A stretch of 64,000 nt of DNA from Rhizobium sp. CSW-27 (GTDB lineage Bacteria; Pseudomonadota; Alphaproteobacteria; Rhizobiales; Rhizobiaceae), in the NCBI RefSeq assembly GCF_018760785.1, contig NZ_JAHHZO010000008.1, forward strand, positions 62,001 through 126,000, given 5' to 3'. The notes under the pieces were generated by a model that was given only the letters and a program-made list of their open reading frames with translations, was not told the origin of the DNA and searched no databases. The position numbers and the translations under genes were made by a program. Below, in pieces: positions 17,767 to 26,362 of the stretch. Position 1 is the stretch's first letter; every line of letters starts with the position of its first letter.

Positions 17767-19370
17767 TTGTAGATGAACCCCACGGCACCGTGGTAGCGGC
17801 CGGTCGCCGCCTGCTCCTTGCGCCCGTAGAGCTGGTTGACGCGGTTCATGAAGAAGGTAGGTCCGTCGGCCTCCGGATTGAAATTGTCATCGGGGCGCGC
17901 CAGCTGGTTGCGGGCCACCGGCCGCACCAGATAAGGCGTTGCAATGATGACGAGTTCGGTCTCGTTGCGGATGAAATCCTTGCTGCGGAACAGCGTGCCG
18001 AACACCGGCACCTTCGCGATGCCGGGCAGGCCGGACATGGCCTGGCGCACATTGTCCTGCACCAGGCCGGCAATCACGATCGATCCGCCGGAGGGCAGTT
18101 CCACCGTGGTGGAGGCCTCGCGCTTGCGCAGCGACAGATAGGTGGAGCCCGGCACCGCATTGGAGGTGCCGTTGCCGGTGGCAATCGAGCCTTCATAGGT
18201 CGGCTCGGACACATTGGTTTCGATCTTCAGGCTGATGCGCCCCGCCGACAGCACGACCGGCCGGAAATTCAGCTCCACGCCGTAATCGACCGATTCCACC
18301 GTGCGGCTCACGGTTGTCTTGTTGTCGTCGTCGATATCGACTTCCTGCTGGCCGGCGAGGCGATATTCGCCGCCCACATAGAACTTGGCCTGCTCGCCCG
18401 AGATGGCGGTGAGACTGGGCTCGGCCAGCGTGCGCATGACGCCCGCCTGCTCCATGGCATTGACATAGGTGGCGATGCTGGTGGTGCCGATCTTGCCGAC
18501 CACGCCGCCGACGCCGCCGACATCGATGGCATTGCCGAGATTGGCCGGATTGGCAAAGGAAATGCCGCCGCTCGCCTTGCTGCCGCTGGTCGTTACCGAG
18601 CCGTTGAAGCCGAGCTGCTTCAGCACCTGCCGGCTGACCTCGGCCACGGTGACCTTCAGCGTCACCTGGTCCTCGCCCTCGATCTTCAGCAGATTGACGA
18701 TCTGCGAGACCTGGCGGTCCTCGGCAAAGATCGCCACGTCGCCATTCTGTGCCGAACTGGTGGCGGTCTCGTTGCGGGTTGTCGCCTCGCCACCCTTCAG
18801 GAAGGCGCTCGCCAGTTTTTCCGCCTGCAGCGCGTCCTGCGGCGTGCGCACCGTGCCGGTCAGCACGATGTTGTCGGAGATGATCTCCACCTTGATGTCG
18901 GATTCCGGCAGGAAACGACGCAGGTTCTGCTGCAGGCCGGCGATATCGCGCTCGACCTCCAGATCAAGGCTGACGATCTCGTCGCCACCCTCGCCGAAGA
19001 TGAAGATGTTCGTCTGGCCCACCGCCTTGCCGAACAGATAGATGCGCCGCGAGGTGCGCGTGACGGCATCGGCGATCGAGGGATCGGCAACCAAGATGTC
19101 GTGCGCATCCGTCGGCAGGTCCACCACCAGCGCCTTGTTGAGGCCGAGATGCAGGCGCTTGCGCACGCCGCGCCCCGCCTCGGTGATGCGGATGACGCTC
19201 TGTTCCTGGGCCTGGGCAAATGCCGGTGCGACAAGGCCGCCCACGGGCGACAGAAGCGGCAGGGCGGAAAGGATGCCGAGGGCAAGTGCAACAACCGGCA
19301 GGCCCGCGCGGCGGCCCGCGGCGCTTCGGCCTGCAGTGATCCGGTGGGGACTGATGAGGGAGGTGATCAT
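17763..19370 (-). CDS. cpaC: Flp pilus outer-membrane secretin CpaC/RcpA
   Basis: A 535-residue secretin forming the outer-membrane pore for the pilus. A signal peptide of about 50 residues ends at APAFAQAQ. The RcpA-type N-domain follows (KALVVDLPTDAHDILVADPSI, IYLFGKAVGQTNIFIF, residues 65-140), then a BON-like segment (VKVEIISDNIVLTGTVRTP). The secretin domain is about 300-490, with GGVVGKIGTTSIATYVNAM, and ends in LPSGGSIVIAGLVQDNVRQ and IATPYLVRPV. The start overlaps the cpaB stop by ATGA, and the stop overlaps cpaD the same way. Confidence 0.96.
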   Translation of the reverse strand: MITSLISPHRITAGRSAAGRRAGLPVVALALGILSALPLLSPVGGLVAPAFAQAQEQSVIRITEAGRGVRKRLHLGLNKALVVDLPTDAHDILVADPSIADAVTRTSRRIYLFGKAVGQTNIFIFGEGGDEIVSLDLEVERDIAGLQQNLRRFLPESDIKVEIISDNIVLTGTVRTPQDALQAEKLASAFLKGGEATTRNETATSSAQNGDVAIFAEDRQVSQIVNLLKIEGEDQVTLKVTVAEVSRQVLKQLGFNGSVTTSGSKASGGISFANPANLGNAIDVGGVGGVVGKIGTTSIATYVNAMEQAGVMRTLAEPSLTAISGEQAKFYVGGEYRLAGQQEVDIDDDNKTTVSRTVESVDYGVELNFRPVVLSAGRISLKIETNVSEPTYEGSIATGNGTSNAVPGSTYLSLRKREASTTVELPSGGSIVIAGLVQDNVRQAMSGLPGIAKVPVFGTLFRSKDFIRNETELVIIATPYLVRPVARNQLARPDDNFNPEADGPTFFMNRVNQLYGRKEQAATGRYHGAVGFIYK

Positions 19371-20179
19371 CGCGGCTCCGTGCGTGCAATGCTGCCGGTC
19401 ACGATGTTGCCGGACTTGATGACCTGGACCTCGGCCTTGCCGTCGCCGCCGGAAAGAAGATAGCCGGCGGCCCGGTCGTCGGCCTCCTGCGCGTCGGCGA
19501 CCGATCGCAGGGCCAGCGTCAGGCGGTCGGCCATCTGCTGCGCCACCGCCATCACCCTGGCCTGTTCCGGCGTCAGTTCCAGCGTCGCGGTGGTGCCGAT
19601 GACGGACTTGCTGCCATCCTTCTTTTCCTCCACCTGCTGATCGATGGCGAGCACGCGGATATTCGTCAGCACGGCTTCGGTGAGGTAGCGGCCTTCCTCG
19701 TTCTTGCGCACCATGATCACGTCCACCCGGTCATTGGGCAGCACGAAGCCGCCGGCGCCCGTCGCGACCGAGATTTCGGTTGCCACCGCCCGCTTGCCGG
19801 CCGGCAGCAGCGAGGACATGATGCGGGTGGAGGCATCCGCGACCTTTTCTGCGCGGATCGGCTCGCCGGTGAAGATCGGCAGGCGCACGATGAGACCGTC
19901 GAGCTTTGCCATGGCATCCGGCTGGGCCGCATCGGTGATGAAGCCCTCGGCAATGCCGCTTTCGGGCCACGCCATCCAGCGAATCGAATTCCGTCCGATC
20001 CGGCTGCCGACCGGCAGGTTCTCCGCCGAGACCAGCACATTCACCGTAGGCTCCTTGCGAACGACCTCACGGGCCTGCTGCACCACCGTCTTTTGTCCCG
20101 CCAGACGCATGGCCAGCACGCCGGCGAGACCGGCCGCGACAATGGCGACGGCGAGAATGATCAGGCGCGCGGGTTTCAT
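19367..20179 (-). CDS. cpaB: Flp pilus assembly protein CpaB/RcpC
   Basis: A 270-residue protein with one N-terminal membrane anchor (LIILAVAIVAAGLAGVLAM) and a periplasmic SAF/AFP-like domain (VNVLVSAENLPVGSRIGRN, about 58-125) followed by the RcpC domain. CpaB is believed to modify or stabilise the secretin and pilus channel. The ATG at 20179 matches the typical MKPARLI start; 48 upstream open codons run through the TTAA-rich regulatory region and are not coding. A CtrA-like box at 20296-20310 lies upstream, hinting at a second promoter in the locus. Confidence 0.94.
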   Translation of the reverse strand: MKPARLIILAVAIVAAGLAGVLAMRLAGQKTVVQQAREVVRKEPTVNVLVSAENLPVGSRIGRNSIRWMAWPESGIAEGFITDAAQPDAMAKLDGLIVRLPIFTGEPIRAEKVADASTRIMSSLLPAGKRAVATEISVATGAGGFVLPNDRVDVIMVRKNEEGRYLTEAVLTNIRVLAIDQQVEEKKDGSKSVIGTTATLELTPEQARVMAVAQQMADRLTLALRSVADAQEADDRAAGYLLSGGDGKAEVQVIKSGNIVTGSIARTEPR

Positions 20180-20295
20180 GACAAGACCTTGAGGAACATC
20201 GAATATGCCCCGCAGGATGTCCCGGATTGGTGTAATTAAGGTTAATAAGCGCCTTAGGGAAATGGTTAATTCACGATAACCATTGGCGGTTTGCG

Positions 20296-20310
20296 TTAAC
20301 CCTTTGTTAG
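20296..20310. promoter_or_regulatory. CtrA-like box upstream of cpaB
   Basis: TTAA (20296-20299), seven bases, TTAG (20307-20310), within a 127-bp gap between cpaA and cpaB crowded with TTAA half-sites (for example near 20236 and 20265). It fits the CtrA consensus TTAA-N7-TTAA with one mismatch. Confidence 0.45.
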
Positions 20311-20825
20311 GGTGTCGCATCAAGCAGGGCGAGGATCAGCGGCGCCTTGCCGAAGCTTGCAAGCCCGCCGATCGCGATCGCGACGGCATAGGGAAGCCTG
20401 TTGGACGAGACCAGCGAGGCAGGCATGGACGATGCCAGCGCCGGCAGCCGCCGCGCGGCATGACGCAACAGGAGCACGGCAAGCGCCAGGGCGCCTCCGG
20501 CAAAGCTCACCGCAACAAGATATTCAAAAAGAGATATATTGAAACCGAACCACAGGGCCGAGGCGGACAGGAGCTTGGCATCGCCGCCACCCATCACGTT
20601 CAGTGCGAAGAGCCCGAAGCCCGCAAGGAAGACCGAAAGGGCGGCCACGGGGGCAAGCGCGATCTGCGCCCACGGCAGGCCGGCGACAACGGCGGCCGGA
20701 AAGAACAGCAGCACGAGCGCGATGGAAATCCGGTCGGGAATCGTCATCGCCCGCAGGTCGCAGACGGCGGCGAGGACCAATGCCAGCGGCAGAACCGCCA
20801 GCAGCATCATGGCAAGCACATGCAT
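20307..20825 (-). CDS. cpaA: Prepilin peptidase CpaA/TadV
   Basis: A 172-residue inner-membrane aspartic protease (A24 family) that removes the leader of Flp prepilins. It has about six hydrophobic segments. The two catalytic aspartates are seen in DLRAMTIPDRIS (N-terminal loop) and in the GGGDAKLL motif mid-protein. It lacks the N-methylation domain, as is usual for TadV. The start is uncertain: ATG 20825 has AGGGG six bases upstream and is preferred; in-frame ATGs at 20831 and 20861 also exist. It is the second gene after pilA, separated by a hairpin. Confidence 0.92.
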   Translation of the reverse strand: MHVLAMMLLAVLPLALVLAAVCDLRAMTIPDRISIALVLLFFPAAVVAGLPWAQIALAPVAALSVFLAGFGLFALNVMGGGDAKLLSASALWFGFNISLFEYLVAVSFAGGALALAVLLLRHAARRLPALASSMPASLVSSNRLPYAVAIAIGGLASFGKAPLILALLDATP

Positions 20826-20876
20826 ACCCATCCCCTGCGCGGCGCCGACGTTGCGGATCACGTCCGGCCAAAGTGC

Positions 20877-20898
20877 AAAAGCCGCCCCTTCGGCGGCT
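20877..20898 (-). terminator. Partial terminator between pilA and cpaA
   Basis: On the minus strand, stem GCCGCC (20897-20892), a five-base loop, stem GGCGGC (20886-20881), then TTTT. The T run is short, so some read-through into cpaA is expected. This could make pilin mRNA more abundant than the assembly mRNAs. Confidence 0.65.
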
Positions 20899-20924
20899 TC
20901 CCAAGGTCAAAAGTCGGTTCAGAC

Positions 20925-21110
20925 TTACTGGTGGGCCTGGTTGGCCGTCGACATTTCCGTCGATACGCGGGTGAAGGTCGCGCTCAGATTGTCGCCGAGC
21001 GTGCTGGCGCCGGCAATCAGGGCAACGGAGATCAGGGCTGCGATCAGGCCGTATTCGATGGCCGTGGCACCCGATTCATCCTTCACGAAACGTGCGAAAA
21101 GCTTGGACAT
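20925..21110 (-). CDS. pilA: Flp family type IVb major pilin
   Basis: A 61-residue prepilin, the subunit of the Flp pilus. The leader is short and basic (MSKLFARFVKDESG). The processing site is followed by ATAIEYGLIAALISVALIAG, the standard Flp motif with Glu5 and Tyr6 of the mature protein, then a short polar tail. Its length and sequence match CtpA/PilA pilins of rhizobia and Caulobacter. It is the first gene of the minus-strand locus. A CtrA-like box lies about 110 bases upstream and a hairpin follows the stop. Confidence 0.96.
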   Translation of the reverse strand: MSKLFARFVKDESGATAIEYGLIAALISVALIAGASTLGDNLSATFTRVSTEMSTANQAHQ

Positions 21111-21216
21111 TCATCTCTCCTCATTCGGGTCTCTCAGCACCGCCGACCGCTGTTGTCCGCGGTTCGGCTGCGGGCAAACTACGGCCACGGCCTTGCGATC
21201 GGCTTAAAATGTCTGG

Positions 21217-21232
21217 TTAGGATTTGGTTAAC
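21217..21232. promoter_or_regulatory. CtrA-like box upstream of pilA
   Basis: TTAG (21217-21220), seven bases, TTAAC (21228-21232). It matches TTAA-N7-TTAAC with one mismatch and lies about 110 bases upstream of the pilA start. In Caulobacter the pilA promoter is activated by CtrA, which supports the reading. Confidence 0.5.
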
Positions 21233-21431
21233 ATCCACTGACGGAATACACGGCAAATGTGCAGCAAACAAAATTGTCGGCATTTGATCGATGTGCCGGG
21301 AAAGACCTAGATTACCGCCAATACCCTGAATTGCAGGGGTTTTGCGATTTGCGCGCGCGGCACCCCTGCAACCCTTCGGCACAATGGCGGGCTCCGGCTG
21401 AGCGCCTCCGGCCAAAAAACGAGCAATTTCG

Positions 21432-21463
21432 GGACGTTAATGCTTCATTCAGCATTAACGTCC
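21432..21463. promoter_or_regulatory. Perfect 13-bp inverted repeat upstream of the 21505 gene
   Basis: GGACGTTAATGCT (21432-21444), six-base spacer, AGCATTAACGTCC (21451-21463). It ends 41 bases before the 21505 start codon. No T run follows, so it is more like an operator than a terminator. The binding protein is unknown. Confidence 0.5.
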
Positions 21464-21504
21464 ATGCTTTCGGCCAGGAACACTGACCGCAAGGGCCGAA
21501 CGTC

Positions 21505-21894
21505 ATGCTGCGCTGCGCCATGATTTTGCTGATCATTTCCGCCGGAGCCGCGGCGGCGGCGGAGCCTGGCCGGCTGCTGCGCGTCTACATGAATCAGGCG
21601 CGGGTGCTGAAGCTCGACCGTCCCGTCGCCAAGGTGATTGTCGGCAATGCGGATGTGGCCGATGCCACGGTGGCCGATCCGACCACCATCGTGCTGACCG
21701 GCCGCGCCTTCGGCACGACCAATCTCGTCCTGCTCGATTCCCGCGGCGAGGCGATCGCCGACGAGCGCATCCTCGTCTCGATCGATGAAGGCAATACGGT
21801 GCGCGTCTACCGCCAGACGGAGCGCACCGTGCTCTCCTGTACACCGGCCTGCGAACAGCACGCCGAAACCGGCAGTGCCGGATCGGGCAACTGA
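21505..21894 (+). CDS. Pilus assembly N-terminal-domain protein (free-standing CpaC N-domain)
   Basis: A 129-residue exported protein. A signal peptide (AMILLIISAGAAAAA, residues 5-19) is followed by one domain (VLKLDRPVAKVIVGNADVAD, then VLTGRAFGTTNLVLLD) that parallels residues 65-140 of CpaC in this window. A short tail has two cysteines (VLSCTPACEQ) that could be oxidised. Such single-domain proteins are found beside tad loci and may act as a secretin accessory, but their role is unproved. Two TadE/G-type genes follow on the same strand. Confidence 0.85.
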   Translation: MLRCAMILLIISAGAAAAAEPGRLLRVYMNQARVLKLDRPVAKVIVGNADVADATVADPTTIVLTGRAFGTTNLVLLDSRGEAIADERILVSIDEGNTVRVYRQTERTVLSCTPACEQHAETGSAGSGN

Positions 21895-22015
21895 GCCGCC
21901 CGCGCACCATCCCGGCGGCGGCTCCGGACTGGTGCAAATCGAGACACTGCCGCAACGGAATCTCAAGACAATCGCCCTAGCGTCGGGACCTCAAGAGAGG
22001 ATCCGGACAGGGGCA

Positions 22016-22648
22016 ATGCTGCAGATCGCCGATCACCACGACAGGCAGACCGGGAAGGCGCCATCGGGCCGCTTCGCCTTGCGCCGCCTGCTCGGCGCGC
22101 GCGACGGAGCGGCCGCCATCGAGTTCGCCATTCTGGCGATTCCCTATTTCCTGATCGTGTTTGCCATCATCGAAACCTTCGTCGCCTATACGGCCGAGCA
22201 GCTCGTCTCGAACGCCGTGGAAAAGCTGTCGCGCGATCTCAGGACCGGACGCATCACCTATGGCCTGAACCGCGCCACCGACAAGAGTGCCGCCCAGTTC
22301 CGCCAGCTGTTCTGCGACGAGGTGTCCATCCTCATTCACTGCACGGGCGAGGACACCGGTTCCGGCCTGCTTTATCTCGACGTGCGCAGCTTCGACAGCT
22401 TCGCCGACATTCCGACCACCATTCCGCGCCAGTCGACCGACCTCTATGCGGATATCGACACTTCCTCCTTCCGCTATGCGCCGGGCGGGGCAAAGACCAT
22501 CAACATGGTGCGCGCCTATTATCGCTGGCAGGTGATCACCGATCTGGTTCGGCCCTACATCACCAATATCCGGCCCGCCGACGGCTCGCTTCCGACCGAT
22601 TTCCTGATCGTGGCGACCTCTGCCTTCCAGAACGAGGATTATCCATGA
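22016..22648 (+). CDS. TadE-like minor pilin / pseudopilin
   Basis: A 210-residue protein with a TadE-type N-terminal region. A basic cytoplasmic stretch precedes GARDGAAAIEFAILAIPYFL (about residues 32-51), a prepilin-like hydrophobic segment with the conserved Glu, followed by a periplasmic domain. TadE/TadF pseudopilins are processed by TadV and help initiate the pilus. The start at 22016 follows AGGGG; the longer frame upstream overlaps the previous gene. It overlaps the next TadE/G-type gene by ATGA. Confidence 0.85.
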   Translation: MLQIADHHDRQTGKAPSGRFALRRLLGARDGAAAIEFAILAIPYFLIVFAIIETFVAYTAEQLVSNAVEKLSRDLRTGRITYGLNRATDKSAAQFRQLFCDEVSILIHCTGEDTGSGLLYLDVRSFDSFADIPTTIPRQSTDLYADIDTSSFRYAPGGAKTINMVRAYYRWQVITDLVRPYITNIRPADGSLPTDFLIVATSAFQNEDYP

Positions 22649-23247
22649 GAACGGAGCGGCCGCTCGACGGACAGCGCCACCGGCCCGGGCTGATCCTGAC
22701 ACTTCGCCGGCTGCTGGCCGACCGGCAGGGCGTGGGCGGGGTGGAATTCGCCATCCTGGCCCCCATCCTGATCTCGCTCTACATCACCTGCTTCGAACTG
22801 ACGATGGGGCTCAGCGTCGCCAAGCGCGCTACCCGCGCGGCCTCCACCATCGCCGATCTCGTCACGCAGCAGACCTCCGTCAACAAAGCCTTCCTGGCCA
22901 CCATGCCGGATGTGACGGAGGCGATCTTCGTGCCCTACCGCAAGGAGGCCGATGCGGTGAGCCTGAAGATCACCGGCATTGCCATGGATGCAAACGCCAC
23001 GGCGAAGGTGCTCTGGTCGTGGCAGGAAGACGGCACCCGACCCTACAGCGCAGGCACGAGCGTCAGTGACGTGCCGGATGAGCTGAAGGCGGCCAACAGC
23101 TTCCTCGTGCGCGCCGAGCTTTCCGTGCCCCACCAGCTGCTGATGTTCCTGCCCGGCATTTCCAGCGAAACACGCACGATCACCATCAGCCGCACCTTCT
23201 TCTATCGCCAGCGCGTCGGAGACAGCATCGCCTGCACCGACTGCTGA
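22645..23247 (+). CDS. TadE/TadG-like minor pilin protein
   Basis: A 200-residue second TadE-family protein, with the hydrophobic prepilin-type segment VGGVEFAILAPILISLYITC at about residues 30-50 and a periplasmic remainder ending in RVGDSIACTDC, where two cysteines may form a disulfide. It is translationally coupled to the previous gene (ATGA overlap), so the two probably form a pair of minor subunits. Its function is inferred from the family and its place beside the tad locus. Confidence 0.82.
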   Translation: MRTERPLDGQRHRPGLILTLRRLLADRQGVGGVEFAILAPILISLYITCFELTMGLSVAKRATRAASTIADLVTQQTSVNKAFLATMPDVTEAIFVPYRKEADAVSLKITGIAMDANATAKVLWSWQEDGTRPYSAGTSVSDVPDELKAANSFLVRAELSVPHQLLMFLPGISSETRTITISRTFFYRQRVGDSIACTDC

Positions 23248-23338
23248 GCAGGCTTTGCCAATCTGCCTGCGGAACTGTATGAGGAGGCTTTGGCGGTCGC
23301 CTCCCGGCAGGCGGGCTGCCCATCAGATCAGGTGAACG

Positions 23339-24559
23339 ATGGCACGCGCCTTCCTTTTCGTACTCGATTCCTTCGGCATCGGCGGCGCCCCGGATGCCGA
23401 GCACTACAACGACCTCGGCGCCAACACGCTCGGCCACATCGCCGAATTCTGTGCCGCCGGTGCGGCCGATCGCGCCGGCCTGCGCAAAGGGCCGCTCCGG
23501 CTGCCCAACATGTCGGCGCTCGGCCTCGTGCATGTGGCAAAGCTCGCCAGCGGCGATCTGCCGGCCGGCATGCCGATGCCGGAGCGCGTCTTCGGCCTGC
23601 ATGGTGCGGCAAGCGAGGTCTCACGCGGCAAGGATACCCCGTCCGGCCACTGGGAGATCGCGGGAACGCCCGTCATGTTCGACTGGGGCTATTTTCCGGC
23701 AGACGGCGAAGCCTTCTCGCCGGAACTGGTCGAAGCGATCTGTCGCGACAACGGCCTGCCCGGCATTCTCGGCAACTGCCATGCCTCCGGCACGGAAATC
23801 ATTGCCCGCTTCGGCGAGGAGCATATCCGCTCCGGCAAGCCGATCTGCTACACATCGACCGATTCCGTCTTCCAGATCGCCGCGCACGAGATCCATTTCG
23901 GCCTCGACCGGCTGATCGCGCTCTGCGAAAGCGTGCGCCGGCTGATCGATCCCCTGAACATCGGCCGGGTGATTGCCCGCCCCTTCCTCGGCGAAACCCC
24001 GGAAACCTTCGAGCGCACCGGCAACCGGCGGGACTTCTCCGTCCTGCCGCCGGAACCGACCCTGCTCGACCGGCTGGTGGAGGCGGGCCGCACGGTGCAT
24101 GCCGTCGGCAAGATCGGCGATATCTTCGCCCATCAGGGTATCTCCCGCGTCATCAAGGCGAACGGCAACGAGGCGCTGATGGATGCGACCCTTGCCACCA
24201 TCGAGACGGCTCAGGATGGCGATCTGGTCTTCACCAATTTCGTCGATTTCGACATGCTCTACGGCCATCGCCGCGACGTGCCGGGCTATGCGGCCGCACT
24301 CGAAGCGCTCGACAGGCGGCTTCTCGACGTGCACCGGCGCATGAAGCCGGGCGACCTGATGGTCCTGACCGCAGACCACGGCTGCGACCCCACCTGGCGC
24401 GGCACGGACCACACCCGCGAGCGGGTGCCGATCATGGCCTATGGCCCCGGCATTCCGGCCCGCATGGTCGGCATTCGCGATACCTATGCCGATATCGGCG
24501 AAACAGTTGCGGCCCATCTCGGCATCGCGCCCGGCCGCCATGGACGGAGCTTCCTGTGA
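23339..24559 (+). CDS. deoB: Phosphopentomutase
   Basis: DeoB interconverts ribose 1-phosphate and ribose 5-phosphate (and the deoxy forms), linking nucleoside phosphorolysis to central metabolism. At 406 residues it has the family length. Manganese-site motifs of the alkaline-phosphatase superfamily are [13 protein letters not shown] at the N-terminus and [19 protein letters not shown] near the C-terminus. The substrate-region motif [13 protein letters not shown] is also present. The stop overlaps the GTG start of add, so the two are coupled. Confidence 0.96.
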   Translation: MARAFLFVLDSFGIGGAPDAEHYNDLGANTLGHIAEFCAAGAADRAGLRKGPLRLPNMSALGLVHVAKLASGDLPAGMPMPERVFGLHGAASEVSRGKDTPSGHWEIAGTPVMFDWGYFPADGEAFSPELVEAICRDNGLPGILGNCHASGTEIIARFGEEHIRSGKPICYTSTDSVFQIAAHEIHFGLDRLIALCESVRRLIDPLNIGRVIARPFLGETPETFERTGNRRDFSVLPPEPTLLDRLVEAGRTVHAVGKIGDIFAHQGISRVIKANGNEALMDATLATIETAQDGDLVFTNFVDFDMLYGHRRDVPGYAAALEALDRRLLDVHRRMKPGDLMVLTADHGCDPTWRGTDHTRERVPIMAYGPGIPARMVGIRDTYADIGETVAAHLGIAPGRHGRSFL

Positions 24560-25569
24560 CCGCAGATCTTCTGAAGGCCGAGATTCACTGCCACATCGAA
24601 GGAGCCGCGCCGCCGGCGCTGGCGCTGCGGCAGGCCGAGAAATACGGCGTCGATCCCTCCGGTTTCATGGATGGCGACGGCTATGCCTGGCGCGATTTCG
24701 CCGAGTTCATAGAGGCCTATGACCGGGTCGCCGCGCTGTTTCGCACAGAGGAAGACTATGCGCTCCTGACGGAAAGCTACCTGCTGGAACTGGCCGCGAT
24801 CAACACGATCTACAGCGAGATCATCGTTTCGCCCGACCATGGCGACCGCATCGGCCTTGGCGCCGATGCCTATCTTGCCGGGATCACCGACGGCATCCTG
24901 TCTGCCCGCGCAAAGACCGGGATCGAGGCGCGCATCATCGTGACCGGCGAGCGCCATTTCGGGCCGGAACGGGTGGTGGCCGCCGCGCAATATGCGGCGC
25001 GCAGCCACAATCCGCTGGTCACCGGCTTCAACATGGCCGGCGAGGAACGCATGGGCCGTGTGGCCGATTATGCGCGTGCCTTCGACATTGCCCGCGATGC
25101 AGGCCTTGGCCTCACCATCCATGCCGGCGAGGTCTGCGGCGCCTTCAGCGTCACCGATGCGCTCGATCTCGTTCGGCCGTCACGCATCGGCCACGGCGTG
25201 CGCGCCATCGAGGACGACGCACTGGTGGCGCGGCTTGCCGAGAGCGGCGTGGTGCTGGAAGTCTGCCCCGGTTCCAACATCGCGCTCGCCGTCTATCCGG
25301 ATTTCGAGAGCCACCCCTTGCGTCGCCTGCGGGAGGCCGGTGTACGCGTCTGCATCAATTCCGACGATCCGCCTTTCTTCCGCACCTCGCTGGCCCGCGA
25401 ATACGAGATCGCCGCCGGCGTGATGGGCTTCGGCAGGGCGGAGATCAACGCAATGACGCGCACGGCTCTGGAATGTGCCTTCGTGGACGAGGAAACGCGG
25501 GCGCGCCTGCTCGCCCGCCTCGATGAATCCGCTCAGCCGGCTGGGGAAGATGCCGCAAAGCAGCGCTGA
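24556..25569 (+). CDS. add: Adenosine deaminase
   Basis: A 337-residue zinc enzyme converting adenosine (and deoxyadenosine) to inosine in the cytoplasm. Family motifs are EIHCHIEGA at the N-terminus (zinc His pair), [10 protein letters not shown] (catalytic Glu), [11 protein letters not shown] (His) and INSDDPPFF (zinc Asp). The start is GTG at 24556, overlapping the deoB stop as GTGA and preceded by GGAG, so translation is coupled. A longer frame reading through deoB out of frame is not real. The product feeds the purine nucleoside phosphorylase encoded about 3 kb away. Confidence 0.95.
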   Translation: MTADLLKAEIHCHIEGAAPPALALRQAEKYGVDPSGFMDGDGYAWRDFAEFIEAYDRVAALFRTEEDYALLTESYLLELAAINTIYSEIIVSPDHGDRIGLGADAYLAGITDGILSARAKTGIEARIIVTGERHFGPERVVAAAQYAARSHNPLVTGFNMAGEERMGRVADYARAFDIARDAGLGLTIHAGEVCGAFSVTDALDLVRPSRIGHGVRAIEDDALVARLAESGVVLEVCPGSNIALAVYPDFESHPLRRLREAGVRVCINSDDPPFFRTSLAREYEIAAGVMGFGRAEINAMTRTALECAFVDEETRARLLARLDESAQPAGEDAAKQR

Positions 25570-25648
25570 ACGCTTGCGGTTGCCGGCCTTTCCGTGAAAG
25601 AAAGATGACGACAGAAAGACACAAGAAGAAGGACGAAGGCAGCTTCCC

Positions 25649-26278
25649 ATGGACGGCGTAACAGTCATCAATCACCCGCTTGTACAGCACAAGCTCACCA
25701 TCATGCGCCGCAAGGAAACCTCGACATCGAGCTTCCGCCGGCTGCTGCGCGAAATCTCCACCCTGCTCTGCTACGAGGTCACCCGCGATCTCGAACTGAC
25801 CATGGAGACGATCGAGACGCCGCTGACCGAGATGCAGTCGCCGATCCTGGAAGGCAAGAAGCTGGTCTTCGCCTCGATCCTGCGCGCCGGCAACGGCCTC
25901 CTGGAAGGCATGCTGGAACTGGTTCCGGCCGCGCGCGTCGCCCATGTCGGCGTCTACCGCGACCATGAAACGCTTCAGGCGGTCGAATATTATTTCAAGG
26001 CGCCGGAAGCGCTGTCGGAGCGTCTTGTCATCGTCGTCGACCCGATGCTGGCCACCGGCAATTCCTCGATTGCCGCGATCGAAAAGCTGAAGGAGCGCGG
26101 CGCAAAGAACATCCGCTTCCTCTGCCTGCTGGCGGCCCCGGAAGGCATCAAGAATTTCCAGGCCGCCCATCCGGACGTGCCGATCTTCACGGCCTCGATC
26201 GACAGCCATCTCAACGAGAAGGGCTACATCATGCCCGGCCTCGGCGATGCCGGCGACCGCATGTACGGCACCAAGTAA
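25649..26278 (+). CDS. upp: Uracil phosphoribosyltransferase
   Basis: A 209-residue enzyme making UMP from uracil and PRPP. The PRPP-binding loop is [18 protein letters not shown], the N-terminal part has [12 protein letters not shown] and TSSFRRLL, and the end has [17 protein letters not shown], all typical of Upp. It salvages the uracil released by pyrimidine nucleoside breakdown (Cdd and phosphorylase steps encoded nearby). It lies 79 bases after add and is followed by a strong terminator. Confidence 0.97.
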   Translation: MDGVTVINHPLVQHKLTIMRRKETSTSSFRRLLREISTLLCYEVTRDLELTMETIETPLTEMQSPILEGKKLVFASILRAGNGLLEGMLELVPAARVAHVGVYRDHETLQAVEYYFKAPEALSERLVIVVDPMLATGNSSIAAIEKLKERGAKNIRFLCLLAAPEGIKNFQAAHPDVPIFTASIDSHLNEKGYIMPGLGDAGDRMYGTK

Positions 26279-26303
26279 GCATCGACACCACACGGAATGA
26301 ACA

Positions 26304-26336
26304 ATGCCCGCGGACCGGTTGGTCGCGGGCATTTTT
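26304..26336. terminator. Terminator after upp
   Basis: Stem ATGCCCGCG(G)ACC, short loop, stem GGTCGCGGGCAT with a T run (26331-26336). It lies between the convergent upp and deoA genes and may end transcription from both sides. Confidence 0.85.
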
Positions 26337-26362
26337 ATGGGCGGATATGGAAAGCGCGGCCC

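Larger units (their letters stand above)
21111..21504. other. 394-bp regulatory region between pilA and the minor-pilin genes
   Basis: This AT-richer divergent region has no convincing gene. It holds a CtrA-like box (21217-21231) and a perfect 13-bp inverted repeat (21432-21463). Only short spurious frames cross it. It must contain the promoters for pilA (minus strand) and for the 21505 gene group (plus strand). Confidence 0.7.

Noticed and set aside
20180-20323. Upstream extension of cpaB
   Set aside because: The 48 extra codons cross TTAA-rich regulatory DNA and have no family similarity; the ATG at 20179 starts the membrane anchor.
23290-25569. A 759-codon open frame covering deoB and add
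   Set aside because: Its first part is deoB read out of frame; only the part after 24556 is real and matches adenosine deaminase with a GTG start.
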